A stretch of 64,000 nucleotides of DNA from Prostheceraeus crozeri (GCA_907163375.1 CAJQUW010016881.1:1054001-1118000); one strand, 5' to 3'. Positions 32,667 through 41,223 are shown, counted from the first letter of the stretch. Numbers and translations: made by a program. Notes: a model not told the origin generated them from the letters alone.

Positions 32667-33911
32667 ATGAATCCCGGATCTTCCAGTAGAGTAAATACTG
32701 GAGGTGATTTAATTTTTGAAGTTGATAATCAGCAGAGTTATTTATATTTACCTGATTCGTTTTTACACTGTGAATATTCTTTATATAGTGATGCTAATTT
32801 TACAACACCATTACCAGATACTGATAATATTGCATTAGAGAATAATTTCTTTCCAAGATTATTTACACAAATGCGTTTAGATGTTGCAACTCAAAATATA
32901 GAAACAAGAAGTGATTCTCAAGGTGTAATTGATACAATGCTTAGATTTATAACAATTGGTGAAAATAATAAAAAGCATGAAATCGAAGGTTGGTTTCCTG
33001 ATACTAATGATCGTATAATTGTTGATGATTTAACTCACGCTGGAACAGATGCAGCAGGAATTGCGAAAGATGTAGAAAATATTGCAAAACATTTAAATAA
33101 AACAAATAATGATGCATATAAAGAAAGACGTGAATTTAACAAGAAAAGTAAACAGACAGTAAATTGGTCATTGTCTCCATTATTCGGATATTTAGATTAT
33201 GATAAAATATCATATCAATTAAAATTTAAGTTAATAATTCATCGGACAGCAAATAATGAATTAATCTTTTTTGGTAAGACTGGAAAAAAAGCATATTTAA
33301 AAATTGATAGACTTGAATGGTGGATTAAGCATATTACTCCTAGTTTAGAGGTTGAAACAGCTATTGCAAAAAGATTAAATACTAACAAACCAATTCCAGT
33401 AAATTTTCTAAAGCGTACTGCTAGTTCAGTAACTTTTTCTGAACAAAGATTTAACTGGCATTTTACTAGAACTTCGAATACTCCAAGATATTTATTACTA
33501 ACATTTCAAAGAAATAATTCTCCAAGTTTTGATAAGAACAATAATCTCTTCCATATTAATACAATTCGAAGTTTACAAGTTTCATTAAATCAAACCCGAC
33601 ATCCTATTGATCCATTAAGATTCGATGATACCAATAATCAATTTATGGAAGGATATGATTCTTATCGAAATCTTTGTATAGAATTTGGAGTTGAACCACA
33701 ATTAACTCCTGGAGATTGGAGACATTTATATCCTGTTTTCTGTTTCGATTTAAGTGCACAATCTGAAGATATTATTAAAAATGGTTGTGATGTAACAATT
33801 AATATTGAAAAGAAAGATTCCACAACTTCATTGATGGCTTATGGTTTATTGCTAGAAGATGTAAAATATTCTATTGAAATTCTTAATGGAAAGATGGTAA
33901 GGATAAGTTAA
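32667..33911 (+). CDS. Polinton B: major capsid protein (double jelly-roll), 414 aa
   Basis: The frame starts MNPGSSSRVNTGGDLIFEV. It contains YLPDSFLHCEYSLY, a long charged insertion (IAKDVENIAKHLNKTN), VNWSLSPLFGYLDYD and, near the C-terminus, YPVFCFDLSAQSED followed by GCDVTINIEKKDS. The Y.(F)CFDL motif followed by a strand-rich end is the signature of Polinton major capsid proteins, whose double jelly-roll trimers build the capsid shell. The length is close to the family's usual 400-650 residues, at the short end. It reads open and lies in a plus-strand series between the pVI-like and membrane proteins. Confidence 0.9.
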   Translation: MNPGSSSRVNTGGDLIFEVDNQQSYLYLPDSFLHCEYSLYSDANFTTPLPDTDNIALENNFFPRLFTQMRLDVATQNIETRSDSQGVIDTMLRFITIGENNKKHEIEGWFPDTNDRIIVDDLTHAGTDAAGIAKDVENIAKHLNKTNNDAYKERREFNKKSKQTVNWSLSPLFGYLDYDKISYQLKFKLIIHRTANNELIFFGKTGKKAYLKIDRLEWWIKHITPSLEVETAIAKRLNTNKPIPVNFLKRTASSVTFSEQRFNWHFTRTSNTPRYLLLTFQRNNSPSFDKNNNLFHINTIRSLQVSLNQTRHPIDPLRFDDTNNQFMEGYDSYRNLCIEFGVEPQLTPGDWRHLYPVFCFDLSAQSEDIIKNGCDVTINIEKKDSTTSLMAYGLLLEDVKYSIEILNGKMVRIS

Positions 33912-34051
33912 TTAAAATTTCTTCATAACTAGAAGAGATTAAAAATTCTTAACTTAAAATTTTTCATGACTAGAATAGATTAAAATTTTGATAACTTAAA
34001 AATTTTTCGTAACTTAAAATTTTTTAGTAACTTAAAATTTTTTTATTAAAA

Positions 34052-34537
34052 ATGTCGCAAGCGAAAAGTAATATTAATAATAAAACTGTTGAATTAAAAT
34101 TACGTAATATTGTTGACAAAAATACCCCTAAAACTATTACGATTAACAAAAAAAAGTATTTCATAAGTAAACCAATGATAGAGAATATTCAATTACAAGA
34201 AGAAAAGAATGGCGGGATTCTCCCATTAATTCCACTAATAATAGGTGGCATAGCAGCAGCAGGTAGTGTTGCAGGTGGGACAGCTGGTATTGTACAAGCA
34301 GTAAATAAAAATAAATCAGAGAAGGCAGCATTAGAAGAACAAAAACGTCATAATAAAGAGTTAGAGAAAGTTGCTAGGGGTGAAGGAGTAGTAGATAATT
34401 TTATTAGTAAATTAAATTTAGTTGATGAAGGAAAACGAGTTCTTAAAAATATTCTCCACAATGTTGATGATTTAATTGAAATTAAAGAAACTAAAGATGG
34501 TTCTGGAATATATCTAAGTCCTAGTATGATTCGGTAA
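34052..34537 (+). CDS. Polinton B: small membrane-associated virion-type protein, 161 aa
   Basis: After a basic N-terminal part (NKTVELKLRNIVDKN) and ISKPMIENIQLQEEKNG comes a 25-residue Gly/Ala-rich hydrophobic segment (IPLIIGGIAAAGSVAGGTAG). A charged helix and a C-terminal domain with GEGVVDNFISKLNL and GSGIYLSPSM follow. One membrane-active helix and its place in the capsid series suggest a minor virion protein. It starts 140 bases after the capsid gene, in a spacer with four repeats of AACTTAAAATTTTT. Confidence 0.6.
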   Translation: MSQAKSNINNKTVELKLRNIVDKNTPKTITINKKKYFISKPMIENIQLQEEKNGGILPLIPLIIGGIAAAGSVAGGTAGIVQAVNKNKSEKAALEEQKRHNKELEKVARGEGVVDNFISKLNLVDEGKRVLKNILHNVDDLIEIKETKDGSGIYLSPSMIR

Positions 34538-34775
34538 TAACCTCAGGAACTTTGGTCCGATCGGCTAAAGCCTCTGAACAAAGTTCGATCGGCTAAAGCC
34601 TCTGAACAAAGTTCGATTAGGTAAAACTTTTATTTTATCTTTTAAAATGAATTCTACAAATTCCGAAAATTTAATTAAATTAAAAATTGCTAATTTAGAT
34701 TTATTAAATTATCTATTAAACAAAAATAAAAACTGAAACTGTCAACATATTGGAGGTGATGACGACAAACAAAGT

Positions 34776-36029
34776 TTGGCTACTACCTACGGTGGTGACA
34801 TACAAAAAGCATTAGAAAACTTTCCTGGATTTATTTGGAGTAAATATTCGAAAGAAAAACATCTTCCTGGTCATTCATATACCGGTCCAGGAACTCGATT
34901 AGATATAAGACTAGATGAGAATAATAATCCGAAACCAGGTGAAGAACCAATAAATAGAGTAGATGCCGCCGCTTACAGGCATGATTTAGCTTATCGAAAT
35001 CATGATCTAAGTTCTCGACATGCAGCTGATAAGAAGATGATTCAAGAATTAGATAATATTCAGAATCCTACATTTAGAGAAAAAATTGAAAGAATGTTTG
35101 TTAAGAAAGCTTTACAAGCTAAAATATTATTCGGTCAGGGTTTAAATGAAACTAATAACTCTGAGAGCAACGCTCAAACCTACGCGTCCGAAATCCACAA
35201 GGAATACAGAAGGCCTAAATATTTATTGAAAGTAAAAGTATTTAATAAAGATGATATTTGGAGTGCTGATCTTATTCATATGCCGAATCAAAGGGACTAC
35301 AAATACGCATTGACCGTTATAGATTTATATACACGATACGCTTGGGTAAAGCCTTTAAAAAATAAAAGTGCTCTATCAGTTAAATATGCGTTTGAAGAAA
35401 TCTTTAAAGAAAGTAAGAGAAAGCCAAAAACATTGTTTGTTGACAAAGGATCGGAATTTTACAATCGAAATGTTAGACCACTATTTGAAACTGTTTATTC
35501 AACTGAAAATGCAGGGAAGGCCGTAGTGATAGAAAGATTCAATCGGACGTTAAAAAATAAATTATTCAAAAAATTTACTCAGCAAGGAAATCAGAAATGG
35601 TTGAAGATATTACCAGGAGTTGTAGAAGAGTACAATAATGAAGTTCATTCAGGTATTGAAGAAACCCCAAAGAATGCTTCTGACGACCCTGATTTGATAC
35701 GAAAGAAAATATTCGAGAATAATAATTTGAATGAGAGTAATCCGAATTTGCAGAAACTTAAGCCGAAATTTAAAATTGGAGATAGAGTTAGAATATTTAA
35801 ATATAAGAATAAATTTGAAAAAGGCTTCGTCGGATACTGGACGAAAGAGATATTTGAAATTTCTAAAATAAATCAAAGTTATCCGATTACTTACGAAATC
35901 AAAGATTTAGATGATGAAGATATCAGAGGCCGATTTTATCAAAATGAATTACAACGAAGTGATTTTTATTTATCATTATTATTATTAGGCGTAGCCATAG
36001 AACCTACGGTTCGTTCAATTCTAACATAA
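34776..36029 (+). CDS. Polinton B: phospholipase A2-like domain in one frame with the integrase, 417 aa
   Basis: Residues 1-125 are the PLA2-like part: HLPGHSYTGPGTRLD gives the calcium-loop GPG, and PINRVDAAAYRHDLAYRNHD gives the catalytic His-Asp pair, as in parvovirus VP1. Residues 150-400 are a retrovirus-like integrase: Asp in IWSADLIHM, Asp in LFVDKGSEF and Glu in VIERFNRTLKN (the DDE triad), ending with FKIGDRVRIFKYKNKFEKGF, the basic C-terminal domain. The two are joined by a short polar linker (about 126-150). PLA2 domains are known in adintovirus-like elements and integrases in all Polintons. A single frame holding both is what I find unusual. It might be cut by the element's protease, which lies next to it on the other strand. 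Confidence 0.8.
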   Translation: MATTYGGDIQKALENFPGFIWSKYSKEKHLPGHSYTGPGTRLDIRLDENNNPKPGEEPINRVDAAAYRHDLAYRNHDLSSRHAADKKMIQELDNIQNPTFREKIERMFVKKALQAKILFGQGLNETNNSESNAQTYASEIHKEYRRPKYLLKVKVFNKDDIWSADLIHMPNQRDYKYALTVIDLYTRYAWVKPLKNKSALSVKYAFEEIFKESKRKPKTLFVDKGSEFYNRNVRPLFETVYSTENAGKAVVIERFNRTLKNKLFKKFTQQGNQKWLKILPGVVEEYNNEVHSGIEETPKNASDDPDLIRKKIFENNNLNESNPNLQKLKPKFKIGDRVRIFKYKNKFEKGFVGYWTKEIFEISKINQSYPITYEIKDLDDEDIRGRFYQNELQRSDFYLSLLLLGVAIEPTVRSILT

Positions 36030-36459
36030 TATCAAGAAATGGCACTCCTTCTTGCAATTTAAATAAAACATAAAGACATAATTGACCACAATAAGTTGTT
36101 CCCGGTTTTTGAATTTGAAATGTATTATAAATTCCATTGCCAAGTATTTCTCTTACTTCATTCGTAGGTGGAAGCCCGTATGAGTCAAAATAATAATTAT
36201 CTCCGTTTTTACTAAAGATACCTGCTGACCAATGTACGCCTTTTTGGTCTGAAGTGTGAAGATTCGTTATGAAATTTACAGTTGAAACTTTGTTCCGGGA
36301 ACTGAAGGTTCCTGTTGGCTTATTTTTGATCAATTGTAATTCGTCTCTCATTAGGACATGAAAATTCTTTATTCCCAATTGATGTGCGATTTTCTTTAGA
36401 TCAAAATTCGTTGTTGTTTCTGCTCCATATAATTTAAAAAACTCGATCAGGTCAGTCAT
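36004..36459 (-). CDS. Polinton B: adenain-like cysteine protease
   Basis: I chose the Met at 36459 (MTDLIEFFKLYG) because it matches the start of the A copy; the frame extends upstream. The His of KGVHWSAG, the Asp of YYFDSYGLPP and the Cys of GQLCLYVLFK fit the C48/adenain triad. FHVLMRDELQ is a further family segment. At about 150 residues it has the small size usual for Polinton maturation proteases, which cleave virion precursor proteins. It converges with the PLA2-integrase gene and the two frames overlap by a few codons at the 3' ends. Confidence 0.85.
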   Translation of the reverse strand: MTDLIEFFKLYGAETTTNFDLKKIAHQLGIKNFHVLMRDELQLIKNKPTGTFSSRNKVSTVNFITNLHTSDQKGVHWSAGIFSKNGDNYYFDSYGLPPTNEVREILGNGIYNTFQIQKPGTTYCGQLCLYVLFKLQEGVPFLDIMLELNEP

Positions 36460-36565
36460 TTTAAATGAAACAAAAATCCATTTTGAAAATGCCATTGTCA
36501 CTTTTCAGTCTCCACGCAAATAAGTTGCCATAAATGTTACTACTTGTTACTTATGAAGTAGAATT

Positions 36566-37258
36566 TCACGTTTGCAAGTCTTCTAATTCCTGCGTGAGTC
36601 CAGTATGTTGCGCATGTTGTTGTTCAGTTTGTTGCACATTGGGTGAATCAAATATGGATTCTGCTATTCTTTGCTGTTCCTCCTCTTTTTCACGATCAAT
36701 ATAATCTTCAAGATGAGCAAAATTCTTCATCACAAAGTAAATTGATAGAGAAGAATTGGCTAAGTTTGGATAGTTCTTTGATAATTTGAATAATTTGATC
36801 AGTAATGTCACATATGAACGTGAAAACTTTATTTTGTGGGTCTCATTTAACTCTTTCACGAATTTTGTATAATTCATATTAGACAATAACTTCAGTCGCT
36901 GAAGTACTTCTCCTTGCGAAATATAGCAACGTAGAAGATTCCGATGTGTCATTTTCTCGAAAGCAATGAGTTTATTCAATGACGAGATGCACGATGAAAC
37001 ACTTAAAAAATCTTTTTTCTCGAGAAATACAGGTAAATTGCTGCTGTCAACATCCTTGAATGAATCTCGGATTATTTCAAACACTTCTCTCTTTTTATCT
37101 TCTTCGTTTCCACTCGTCTTCTGTTTCTTTCTCAGTGATTCGAGAATAAATTTTGTTGATATCGTTTTGAAGAAATCAAGATGGTCTGGTGAAATAAGAG
37201 GCACAACTTGATCCACGAAGCAACAAAATTCTCTCTCTATTTTGCTGACGGAAGACAT
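36566..37258 (-). CDS. Polinton B: unknown helical protein, 230 aa
   Basis: No family is assigned. Residues 100-190 (CYISQGEVLQRLKLLSNM, FVKELNETHKIKFSRSYVTL, LFKLSKNYPNLANSSLSIY) look like an all-helical module seen in other invertebrate mobile-element proteins, in which an initial decision segment is followed by a helix-turn-helix-like pair. The C-terminal 45 residues are Glu/Gln/His-rich. It starts at 37258 and may be expressed from the region next to the right terminal repeat. Base composition is less AT-biased than the neighbouring genes. A DNA-binding regulator is a guess only. Confidence 0.5.
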   Translation of the reverse strand: MSSVSKIEREFCCFVDQVVPLISPDHLDFFKTISTKFILESLRKKQKTSGNEEDKKREVFEIIRDSFKDVDSSNLPVFLEKKDFLSVSSCISSLNKLIAFEKMTHRNLLRCYISQGEVLQRLKLLSNMNYTKFVKELNETHKIKFSRSYVTLLIKLFKLSKNYPNLANSSLSIYFVMKNFAHLEDYIDREKEEEQQRIAESIFDSPNVQQTEQQHAQHTGLTQELEDLQT

Positions 37259-37418
37259 TGCAAATGAGAACTTTGCTTTCTAGCGCACACGGAACAATGA
37301 CAGGAGAGAGAGAAGTGAAAACAGCTGCCAGATGCTTTGGCGTCATGTGGTTGTGCTGACGTGCTAGTAAGAATTAAAACAACTTCCCTAACGTACAACT
37401 AAAATCTAATTGTATCAC

Positions 37419-38177
37419 AAAGCTGTAGCAACTACTGGAATTGTAAGAACGCCAGATGAAATGACAATAGTGAGAGCGCCTAAACTTATTGTTAAGAATA
37501 TGCCAATTCCTTGTGTTACATTCTTAACTTTAGTCCATCTGTTTCTTAATTTTTTATAATGCTCTAATCTTAATAATAATTGAGATTCCTTATCTTTCAT
37601 ATACCTAACTCTATCTTTGTGTTTTTCTTTGTTCATTTCATATGATAACGAAGGATATATTCTTGAGGTTCCTTCCACTTTTGTTTCTTCCATTTCTGAG
37701 ATTCCTTCCACTTTTGTTTCATCCATTTTTTAAAGAAATATTTTGAGAACAATCTTCTTTTTTTACATTTCTCATTCTCAGTGTATGAAAAAATCCCAAC
37801 GAACTTAAAACTTTTTTTTCTGATTTCATCATTTTATTTTTTACTTTTATAAAACTCTTTTCAGTGTATGAACTATTTCCTATACTCATTCTCAGTGTAT
37901 GAAAAAATCCCAACGAACTAAAAACTTTTTTTCTGATTTCATCATTTTATTTTTTACTTTTATAAAACTCTTTTCAATGTATGAACTATTTCCTATACTA
38001 ATTCTGGAGGTATCTTTTCTAAATATATTTTTTATGATACTTTTTTTAATAGTCTATATACATGAATTTAGGTCTTAAAAACCTGAAATAATGACATAAA
38101 TTGATAAATTTAGTCGTTATTTTAAGTTACTATTTTTTGAATTTATGGTGTCCTGAAACGGTCTATATACCATTACT
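37419..38177 (-). repeat. Right terminal inverted repeat of Polinton B (~758 bases)
   Basis: It is the inverted copy of 19236-19993. It includes the start and about 100 codons of the terminal membrane-protein gene (37415-37726, minus strand); the frame then runs into unique sequence and stops, so this copy can encode only a short version ending after the first membrane helix. The tip is CGGTCTATATACCATTACT. Confidence 0.95.
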
Positions 38178-38183
38178 ATTATT
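38178..38183. repeat. Target-site duplication of Polinton B, right copy (ATTATT)
   Basis: It matches 19230-19235 exactly, and the fiber-gene sequence of Polinton A resumes directly after it (CGGGATATATGCAC). Confidence 0.95.
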
Positions 38184-38350
38184 CGGGATATATGCACTTT
38201 TTTTGAATTTTATGGTGTCCCTGGAACGGATCTAAATTTCATAATTTAGGTCCTTAAAAACCTGAAAAGGGACTAAATCATGATTATGTCGTTTTTAAAA
38301 AACAATTTTTTGAATTTTTGGTGTCCTGAACGGTCTTTTGCCCATTCACT
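38184..38350 (-). repeat. Remnant right end of Polinton A
   Basis: After about ten bases of fiber gene the sequence changes to two diverged copies of the terminal-repeat motif (TTTTTTGAATTTTATGGTGTCC near 38193 and TTTTTTGAATTTTTGGTGTCC near 38310). They flank TAGGTCCTTAAAAACCTGAA, which also occurs in B's terminal repeat. The end, CATTCACT, abuts element D. The stretch is far more diverged from B than B's two ends are from each other. Confidence 0.75.
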
Positions 38351-38932
38351 GTCGGAGCTCGCTCACCTGAAAAAATCCTAAGTGTCAGAGTGGCTTTGTA
38401 TGGGTAAAATTTTGAAAATTTTCCAAAGTGTGGAATTTCGACCTGGGACCTTCACCAAAACATTTTCATCAAATTTCACTGACCTCCCCCCCCCCCAGAC
38501 AGCAATCTTCTAACTTTGGTTCTAGTGAACGGATTTTGTCTTAAGGCTACTCGTTTGAAAGAGGAGAAAAAACTGCTCGACGACATTTTTTGTTGCGAGT
38601 CATTCGGACCAGCCGTTCAAAAGTTAGAGCTTTTACAAGATTTTAGGTCGGAGCTCGCTCACCTGAAAAAATCCTAAGTGTCAGAGTGGCTTTGTATGGG
38701 TAAAATTTTGAAAATTTTCCAAAGTGTGGAATTTCGACCTGGGACCGTCACCAAAACATTTTTCATCAAATTTCACTGACCTCCCCCCCCCTCTGGACAG
38801 CTAGCTTCAATCTTGGCTTCTAGTGGACGGATTTTGTCGTGCAATAGCTCGTTTGAAAGCTAAGAGTGAGACAAATTCAGTGAAAGAAACGGCTTGTTCA
38901 TATCTGTCTTCGTTTAGATGTGAGACGCCATT
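38351..38932 (+). repeat. Left terminal repeat of Polinton D, two ~290-base subunits
   Basis: The block GGTCGGAGCTCGCTCACCTG...GGAATTTCGACCTGGGACC...CATCAAATTTCACTGACC plus a C-run occurs at 38351-38505 and 38645-38790. Each is followed by a TTCTAGTG(A/G)ACGGATTTTGTC segment. The inner end carries the ~90-base module AGCTCGTTTGAAAGCTAAGA... shared with element E. Confidence 0.85.
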
Positions 38933-39097
38933 TAAGATTTTGGGACGTTGGCGAAAAACGACAGAGTTAGAATTTCCCGGAAACAGCTCCAGCGGTGCCG
39001 AAACGAAGGCTCGGATTGGTAAACGAGCCAGATTTGGAATCAGCTTGATGTTATTGTCCAATGAGGATCATCATCCAATGAGAATCAAGCATTTCTT

Positions 39098-39105
39098 TAT
39101 AAATA
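39098..39105 (+). promoter_or_regulatory. TATA box at the left end of Polinton D
   Basis: TATAAATA lies about 100 bases before the first start codon, in the same relative position as the TATA-like element in E's arm. It probably drives the leftmost gene. Confidence 0.55.
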
Positions 39106-39205
39106 GCGAGCCTTCCACAGTGAGAATCATTCCATCGTTGAATCACACGAGTGACGGACGCACATTTTCTCTCTCTCTAGTTCCCTGTTCTATTATCCAA
39201 CTAAA

Positions 39206-39980
39206 ATGGTAAGTCGCTACTTCCCTCCCTCTCCTCCCTTGAACGTAAACTTAATACAATCTTTTTTCATTTTCAGGCATCTACTCCATCTGCTGCACTA
39301 GTAGGACAAAATGGCGGTCAAACGTTACAAGGTTCGCTACGGTCAGATCATCTACAACTGAGGCCAGTGGAAGAAACAACCAAGGTACATAATCCTACAC
39401 CGCTACAGCGTAAATTTAAACAAGTCTTGCGTTATGACGATCATAGCGTAGTACTCCAAACGGGAATGCTCCCTTCCACGGATGTCAAGATAATGCACAA
39501 TCAGTATGGGGACTACATACTGATCCCCGTGAGTCCGTACATTCGCCACCAACTTGATATTATTGAGGAGTACGTGACATTAAATATGGACATTCCTACT
39601 CCTCTTGCTCAAGAGTGGAAGGCGAGAGATGACAAGGATACTCCCTATAGAAAGATTTGGGATGGTAATCACATTTGCCTACCGGTATCACATTGGTGTA
39701 CTTACTATAAGAAGGAGGAGATCATTCAATACCCATCACATGTGATGAGCTCGGAGAAGGTACTTGGGATATCCTTTTCAAAGTGAATGGGCTATATTAT
39801 GGTCGACACAAGGATAATAAAATAGCCTCTCTCTCCATGCATATGGAATCCATCCTATATATTCCAAAACCACCCAACGTGGACGACATAATTGATCAAA
39901 TCCTTAACAGCAGTGGTACGAAGCGCAAGTCGGAGAAGAATGCTACATCAAAACGCAAATCAAAGAAGGAGAATTACTAG
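39206..39980 (+). pseudogene. Polinton D: leftmost gene, unknown protein with a short first intron
   Basis: The ATG at 39206 is followed at once by GTAAGT, and a pyrimidine tract with TTTTCAG ends at 39276. The 68-base intron would join the start codon in frame to ASTPSAALVGQNGG and the long frame after it. The protein has YDDHSVVLQTGMLPST, YGDYILIPVSPYIRHQLD, LPVSHWCTYYKKEE and, at the end, a segment with FKVNGLYYGRH, YIPKPPNVDDI and a basic KRKS tail. I do not recognise the family. It looks broken once. Position at the outer end suggests an early or regulatory role, which is inference. Confidence 0.5.
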
Positions 39981-40014
39981 TCCTTTCCTAACTCTACCCT
40001 ATGACAATTCGCTT

Positions 40015-40140
40015 ATGTGCTTTGAGTGTCGTAGACGTGGTCTTATTAGATACATTTTACTTCTTCGTTGCCATCATATCATTTGTGTATTTTGTCGTGA
40101 AAAGCATCGATGTAATTCTTCATTTTGTAATATGTTATAG
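40015..40140 (+). CDS. Polinton D: small RING-like zinc protein
   Basis: A short frame from MCFECRRRG to a stop holds CFEC, then RCHHIICVFC, then HRCNSSFC. The cysteine/histidine spacing is that of a reduced RING finger. The frame extends upstream, so the N-terminus is uncertain. A second, longer RING-like protein is encoded at 41224-41547. RING proteins in viruses and virus-like elements often act as ubiquitin ligases against host factors; that is inference here. Confidence 0.4.
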   Translation: MCFECRRRGLIRYILLLRCHHIICVFCREKHRCNSSFCNML

Positions 40141-40192
40141 AACGTTTCCTTAGATGTGTAAATTTCCGTTTTAGGCTTCTATCATCATTTTT

Positions 40193-40723
40193 ATGGATTG
40201 TGAGGGTGAACCTGTACAGGAGCTCAGTGCTATTGCTATGAACAATTGGACATATCAGATTGTTAGTGTCTATCATCAACATGCCAACTGCGATCCCAAT
40301 GTTGATCAATGGGCGAGAAAACACATTCATGGACTTAATCTGAAATATTTGCAAGACTATGGCTTTTCTTGTGAGAGTGCTCTTCTTATTGACTTTAAAC
40401 GATGGTTAGCTGCTTTCAATGTTATACGCATCTTTTGTAATAATCCTGGTAAGGAGAGGAAAGTATTTCCCAATCTAATCATTGATGATATTTTGCTCCC
40501 ACCTTGGGATAGTAGAGTGAATCAACATTATCATGAAGTCACGAAACGTTTTAAGGATTTGTGTGTTCCTATTTTGTCTGTTCGTTGTAGTAGCTACGTT
40601 CATAACCAATGCTTCTTTCCTCCTTACCTCAACACTGCCAAAGTCCTGTATGGTTATCATTGCTCGCTGTATGATAGTTACCAGCTGTATCTATTTTATC
40701 TCTTTCAAACCATTGATTTATAA
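40193..40723 (+). CDS. Polinton D: DEDDh exonuclease-like protein, 176 aa
   Basis: The start MDCEGEPVQELSAI provides the D.E pair of exonuclease motif I, and the C-terminal YHCSLYDSYQLY provides an H-x4-D motif as in DEDDh motif III. The middle has HIHGLNLKYLQDYGF and FNVIRIFCNNP, where motif II would lie. The size (176 aa) suits a minimal exonuclease domain. Such enzymes trim RNA or DNA 3' ends. I infer the activity from motifs only; no close family comes to mind. It sits between two RING-like genes in the left gene block. Confidence 0.55.
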   Translation: MDCEGEPVQELSAIAMNNWTYQIVSVYHQHANCDPNVDQWARKHIHGLNLKYLQDYGFSCESALLIDFKRWLAAFNVIRIFCNNPGKERKVFPNLIIDDILLPPWDSRVNQHYHEVTKRFKDLCVPILSVRCSSYVHNQCFFPPYLNTAKVLYGYHCSLYDSYQLYLFYLFQTIDL

Positions 40724-40810
40724 TGCATGCTTGTTACCATTATTCAATAAATGTTACTATGAGAAGAGTTGTTGTTTTCATGCAATGGATGGGTTAGATA
40801 AAGGGCGATC

Positions 40811-41221
40811 ATGTCTTTCTCAAACGACTGCGGAACATTACGTTTTCATAGGCAAAGTTTAAAAGGAGCTGTTCAAGATTATGTGATAAAATTTCATAAA
40901 GATGAGACCGACATCGAAGCAGTGGTCGATGATGCTAGCACTCTATTTCTAGAGTTAATGAATACATTCTCTGATAGCATTATCATGGCGCGATTAGTTG
41001 CGAAAATTAAGTTTAGTCATTTTGGAAAGGAAGAGGTGGAAAGTCGCTCTTTCCATTTTGCTTCTTATTCAATGGAAGTGGTAGATCACCCCGAAGAATT
41101 TTTTAAAAGACATATGATAAAAATTGCTGAACGTCTTAACGCATTTAACCATCATGGTAGCAGTCTAGTGATTGAAGCGATTTCAGATATTCACATTCAA
41201 CTTTCCATAAAGAAAAATTGA
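40811..41221 (+). CDS. Polinton D: free-standing protein resembling the N-terminal domain of Polinton polymerases, 136 aa
   Basis: The protein has LKGAVQDYVIKF, MARLVAKIKFSHF, a segment with FHFASYSMEVVD, then HMIKIAERLNAFNHHGSSLVIEAISDIHIQL. The end strongly recalls the segment that precedes the zinc and exonuclease parts in Polinton DNA polymerases (an F...GSGW-type motif followed by a beta strand ending in L-[E/D]-[I/V]). Here it ends in a stop, on the plus strand, while the polymerase itself is on the minus strand 10 kb away. Either the domain moved out as its own gene or this is a separate protein with the same fold. Confidence 0.5.
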   Translation: MSFSNDCGTLRFHRQSLKGAVQDYVIKFHKDETDIEAVVDDASTLFLELMNTFSDSIIMARLVAKIKFSHFGKEEVESRSFHFASYSMEVVDHPEEFFKRHMIKIAERLNAFNHHGSSLVIEAISDIHIQLSIKKN

Positions 41222-41223
41222 AA

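Larger units (their letters stand above)
19236..38177 (+). mobile_element. Polinton B: 18.9 kb element nested in Polinton A
   Basis: Both tips are exact (AGTAATGGTATATAGACCG inward from each side), the target duplication is perfect, and the ~758-base terminal repeats differ at only one or two places that I can see. Gene order from left: terminal membrane protein (+), packaging ATPase (-), penton-like (-), coiled-coil protein (-), polymerase B (-), small ORF (+), second ATPase (-), zinc-finger protein (-), fiber-like (+), pVI-like (+), major capsid (+), membrane protein (+), PLA2-integrase (+), protease (-), unknown (-). The capsid side reads open. The polymerase, penton-like and zinc-finger genes are interrupted, about six breaks in all. 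The matching ends suggest a fairly recent arrival. Confidence 0.95.
12617..38350 (-). mobile_element. Polinton A: old, deleted copy, interrupted by Polinton B
   Basis: A begins with AGTAATGTATATAAGAC, close to the end of B (AGTAATGGTATATAGACC), and inserts into the right arm of E. Going right it holds the start of the terminal membrane-protein gene, a protease on the plus strand, and on the minus strand integrase, phospholipase-like, membrane, capsid, pVI-like and fiber-like genes. B sits inside the fiber gene at 19236-38177. To the right of B only ~10 bases of fiber sequence and a diverged terminal-repeat piece (38184-38350) remain, so the whole polymerase half is gone. I count roughly ten breaks in the remaining genes. 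Protein-level resemblance to B is high, but nucleotide divergence is clear, so A is older than B. Confidence 0.9.
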
